This document shows positions 62,039-64,000 of a stretch of DNA of 64,000 nt, piece by piece. Both the position numbers and the translations under genes were made by a program. Under the pieces are notes generated by a model that saw only the letters and a list, made by a program, of their open reading frames with translations, did no database searches and had not been told where the DNA came from. Source of the DNA: Diploptera punctata. Taxonomy: Eukaryota > Arthropoda > Insecta > Blattodea > Blaberidae. The stretch is from the NCBI GenBank assembly GCA_030220185.1, contig JASPKZ010003845.1, positions 434,001 to 498,000 on the forward strand, written 5' to 3'. Position 1 is the stretch's first letter, and every line of letters starts with the position of its first letter.

Positions 62039-62260
62039 GTATAATTTTTCTCTTCAAATATGATTTATCCATCATTGAGATGTACGAAATCAATAATAAA
62101 AACTTGGAAAAAGCCGTACTGGCTGTAATGTATAATTCCCAAATATGTCTTCTTAATAAAAAGGAGCCGCCATTTGCAAGATAGAAGCATGGCTTCACAG
62201 CATTTGGTGGATGGGAATTACAATGTATATAGAGAAAGATTTGCGTTTAGATCGGTACTT

Positions 62261-62333
62261 GCTCAGGTAGCTCAGTTGGTAGAGCACTTGGTCTAGAGAA
62301 CCAAGGGTCCCGGGTTCAAGTCCCGGTCTGAGC
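62261..62333 (+). tRNA. tRNA-like head, copy 5
   Basis: 73 nt, same sequence as copies 1 and 3, on the plus strand. It is followed by a body fragment that ends in an A-rich stretch and the right-hand direct repeat. Confidence 0.55.
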
Positions 62334-62410
62334 GTATAATTTTTCTCTTAAAATATGATTTATCCATCATTGAGATGTACGAAATCAATAATAAAAAAAT
62401 TATTTAAATA

Positions 62411-62620
62411 GATTGCCAGTTGGAGTCTGGAGTGGATTCCAAATCGGAGGAAAAGAGTGAAACCTAAGAAGACATGGTTAGAGGAAATTATGAATTTGAT
62501 GAAGGACAAGGGGTTGCAGGATGGTGACTGGAAGTGTAGAGATGAATGGAAGGAAGAGAATCAAAATTTAATATTGGGCACAGGAAGATGTATGCATTTA
62601 AAATCTGTTAAATAAAAATA
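62411..62620 (+). mobile_element. RTE-like LINE 3' end
   Basis: An open stretch of about 60 codons: 'WIPNRRKRVKPKKTWLEEIM', 'KDKGLQDGDWKCRDEWKEEN' then 'LKSVK' and a stop near 62610. The RPKK.W / D.DW..R..W pattern is the usual end of RTE-like ORFs, from another lineage. It was the target next to which the tRNA-like cluster landed. Confidence 0.65.
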
Positions 62621-62679
62621 TATATAGTTTAAATTTTCTTCCGATTGATCTCTATAGAATTTTAGTAGGCTATAAACTT

Positions 62680-63845
62680 TCGTGATGCCATATTATGATT
62701 ATTGCGACATCTTTTTTTATAGACATTAACGATGGACTGCATAATAAATTGCAACTTATTCATAACATGTGCTTCATAGATATACTTTCTGTATTTGTAA
62801 ATATAACCATATTTCTCCATACTTCCGCGAAATATGCTGGCTCCATCTTCATGATCGTAGAAAAATGCAATCTCTTATTGTGCTATTCAAAATTATACAT
62901 ACATCTGCAGCAAGCTACTTATTCTCTCGCTTACACATTCTATCGTATATCACAATTTGAGTACACGATCACACCAGAACCTCCTACTTCACATCCCACA
63001 ACATAGAACCTCCCATTATTCTAATTATTGTACTAGACTCTCGAAAAACTTACAAAAAATCAGGGACTGCTGGGCATTAGTTTCCTTTAAATTAAATTTT
63101 AATTTATTTCCTTTTTAATTAATTTTTCAGCAGATTAATTGATAGTTTGTGATTTGTTTGCTTCCCTAATAATATTTATTTATTTACTTATTTATCTAAT
63201 GTCTGGTATTGTGGCCATAAGACCATCAATCTACAAAGAAGATAACATAATAACAAACAGTTAACATAATATCAATTGTGGTGTAAATTTGGCATCTTCC
63301 TCCTAGCCTCCCAGTAGCGTTCTACTTCTGTGTGTGACTGCAGGCCAGGGCATGTTGTAAGGTAATGTCGGTCCATATCTATGTTGTTAATGCATGGTAC
63401 ACAGGATGGTGTTTGCATTATGCCTAGACGAAAACGGTGTTCTGACAGCAAATCATGCCTCGTTGCTAGGCGGTTCTTCTAGGGTAATCTGATGTTTCTA
63501 GAATTTCTTTTCTCCGGGGTTTATTAGCTGTTCTGGAAGTTATTTCATTTAGATGTTGTGCATTGTATAGTTATTTTATTGTAACTTTTGCAGTCTGGAA
63601 TGCCATTGATTTTTGGTAGGTTAGTGGGAGCAAAGCTCCCTTCTTAGCCAAATAATCTGCTTATTCATTTCCATATGAATAATAATATTGGTTTGATTAA
63701 TTTTATTTAGTTTAATTTGTATAAATATTAATTTATAGTCAATTCTTTTACATAAATTGTTTCTGTATTTAATATTTTCCCAGTATTTGAGTAGAAGAGA
63801 AGTCTTTATGACCTTAATCTGTTTAAATAAATTACTGCTACTATT
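62680..63845 (+). mobile_element. CR1/L2-like LINE C-terminus, split by a Jockey-like LINE
   Basis: Coding part 62680-63110 in two frames: 'ICWLHLHDRRKMQSLIVLFK', 'HTSAASYLFSRLHILSY' and a 'RSHH..PEPPTSHPTT'-like decayed end. The 3' UTR resumes at 63680 and ends 'tttgagtagaagagaagtct', 'gaccttaatctgtttaaata', matching 23395-23468 and 14590-14645. A minus-strand Jockey-like LINE sits between with a TSD. Confidence 0.75.
63177..63679 (-). mobile_element. Jockey-like LINE, RNase H to 3' end
   Basis: Minus strand from the right: 'ADYLAKKGALLPTNLPKI' (end of an RNase H domain), 'NRLATRHDLLSEHRFRLGIM', 'CVPCINNIDMDRHYLTTCPG' (CxxC...HxxxxC zinc knuckle), 'VERYWEARRKM', then a 3' tail of ATTT repeats at 63177-63200. 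Flanked by a perfect 10-bp TSD TAATAATATT (63167-63176 and 63680-63689). 5'-truncated, with frameshifts. Related to 15275-15995. Confidence 0.85.
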
Positions 63846-63918
63846 ATTATTGTTATTAAACTCTTGAATAAAATGTATATTTTACTGTTTCACACTTCTA
63901 AAAGATAGGCTTTTCAAT

Positions 63919-64000
63919 AGACTATTTAACCCATGCCCCAAATGGGAGTCAATGTCCAATCACATTTCAGTGATTTTTTTATTTACAACCAATCACAGTC
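63919..64000 (-). mobile_element. Family F repeat, copy 5, right end only
   Basis: On the minus strand it reads 'gactgtgattggttgtaaat', 'cactgaaatgtgattggaca', 'ttgactcccatttggggcat', 'gggttaaatagtc'. The copy runs out of the window. Confidence 0.75.

Larger units (their letters stand above)
61072..62410. repeat. Palindromic cluster of five tRNA-like repeats
   Basis: A ~295-bp unit (tRNA-like head plus a ~220-bp body beginning 'gtataatttttctctt' and holding 'aatcaataataaaaac') occurs three times on the minus strand, then twice on the plus strand. The switch is at 61970/61971, inside the head of copy 4. The whole block is flanked by the direct repeat ATTATTTAAATA (61072-61083 and 62399-62410). 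Units are nearly identical, so the array is young. The last unit ends in an A-rich tail (about 62387-62397), as a retroposon would. Confidence 0.85.

Noticed and set aside
61072..62410. CRISPR-like regular repeat array
   Set aside because: The units are 295-bp near-identical copies with tRNA-like heads and an orientation flip, in eukaryotic DNA. There are no short repeats with unique spacers.

Overview
The window looks like intergenic or intronic DNA from a large, AT-rich, repeat-swollen insect genome. Cockroach-like (Blattodea) is my best guess. It rests on the style of the RTE-like LINE C-termini (the 'RRLRWAGHVARM ... GRPRMRWENN ... WRAYVRAAMNLR' tail) and on the tRNA-headed SINEs, both remembered from blattodean sequence and not checked here. 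There is no operon-like organisation, no long intact ORF and no complete host protein gene. The host-type items are one good tRNA-Arg(ACG) gene (56771-56843, minus) and one CpG-rich candidate first coding exon (51129-51325, plus). Nearly everything else that can be recognised is transposable-element debris or microsatellite.

LINEs: at least 20 fragments of several RTE/BovB-like lineages, almost all 5'-truncated 3' ends. They differ in 3' tail: (GTAA)n/(GTTA)n, (GAA)n and (GAT/ATG)n. Two other non-LTR types are present: a CR1/L2-like C-terminus (14590-15190 minus; 62680-63845 plus) and Jockey-like elements with an RNase H/CCHC end (15275-15995 and 63177-63679, both minus).

DNA transposons: five Tc1/mariner remnants of several lineages (7072-7914, 31438-31790, 38146-39288, 54084-55371 with a relative at 5415-5789, and 58569-58890), one piggyBac deletion derivative with TTAA at both ends (46982-48578), a possible Helitron end (about 10230-10912), two fold-back elements (18635-18954, 40870-41084), and a hairpin-ended repeat of about 0.6 kb that I do not recognise (family F, five copies).

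SINEs: several families with tRNA-like heads, named A, B, C, D, E, H and K here for convenience only. They are scattered across the window, often broken by later insertions.

Layout: 1-9 kb holds SINE fragments, a degenerate block and a mariner split by a LINE. 9-24 kb holds LINE tails, AAT/TA microsatellites and a fold-back. 24-28 kb holds SINE-H pieces and a broken repeat-borne ORF family. 28-35 kb holds family F interrupted by a LINE carrying a 5' inversion, then SINE and LINE mosaics. 37-41 kb holds an RT fragment, a full-length dead Tc1/mariner and a perfect fold-back. 42-51 kb holds stacked SINEs and LINEs, a hairpin copy of family F inside a SINE, and piggyBac. 51-58 kb holds the most host-like sequence (candidate exon, tRNA-Arg) plus a DD41D-type transposon. 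58-64 kb holds SINEs, a mariner remnant, a LINE, a striking palindromic five-copy tRNA-like cluster and a nested LINE pair.

The genes do not work together as a pathway. The biological content is a record of nested insertions, many dated relative to each other by target-site duplications (TSDs). I found no convincing undescribed functional system. The best leads are the palindromic tRNA-like cluster flanked by a 12-bp direct repeat (61072-62410), a LINE with a twin-priming inversion (28738-29681), and the hairpin family F.
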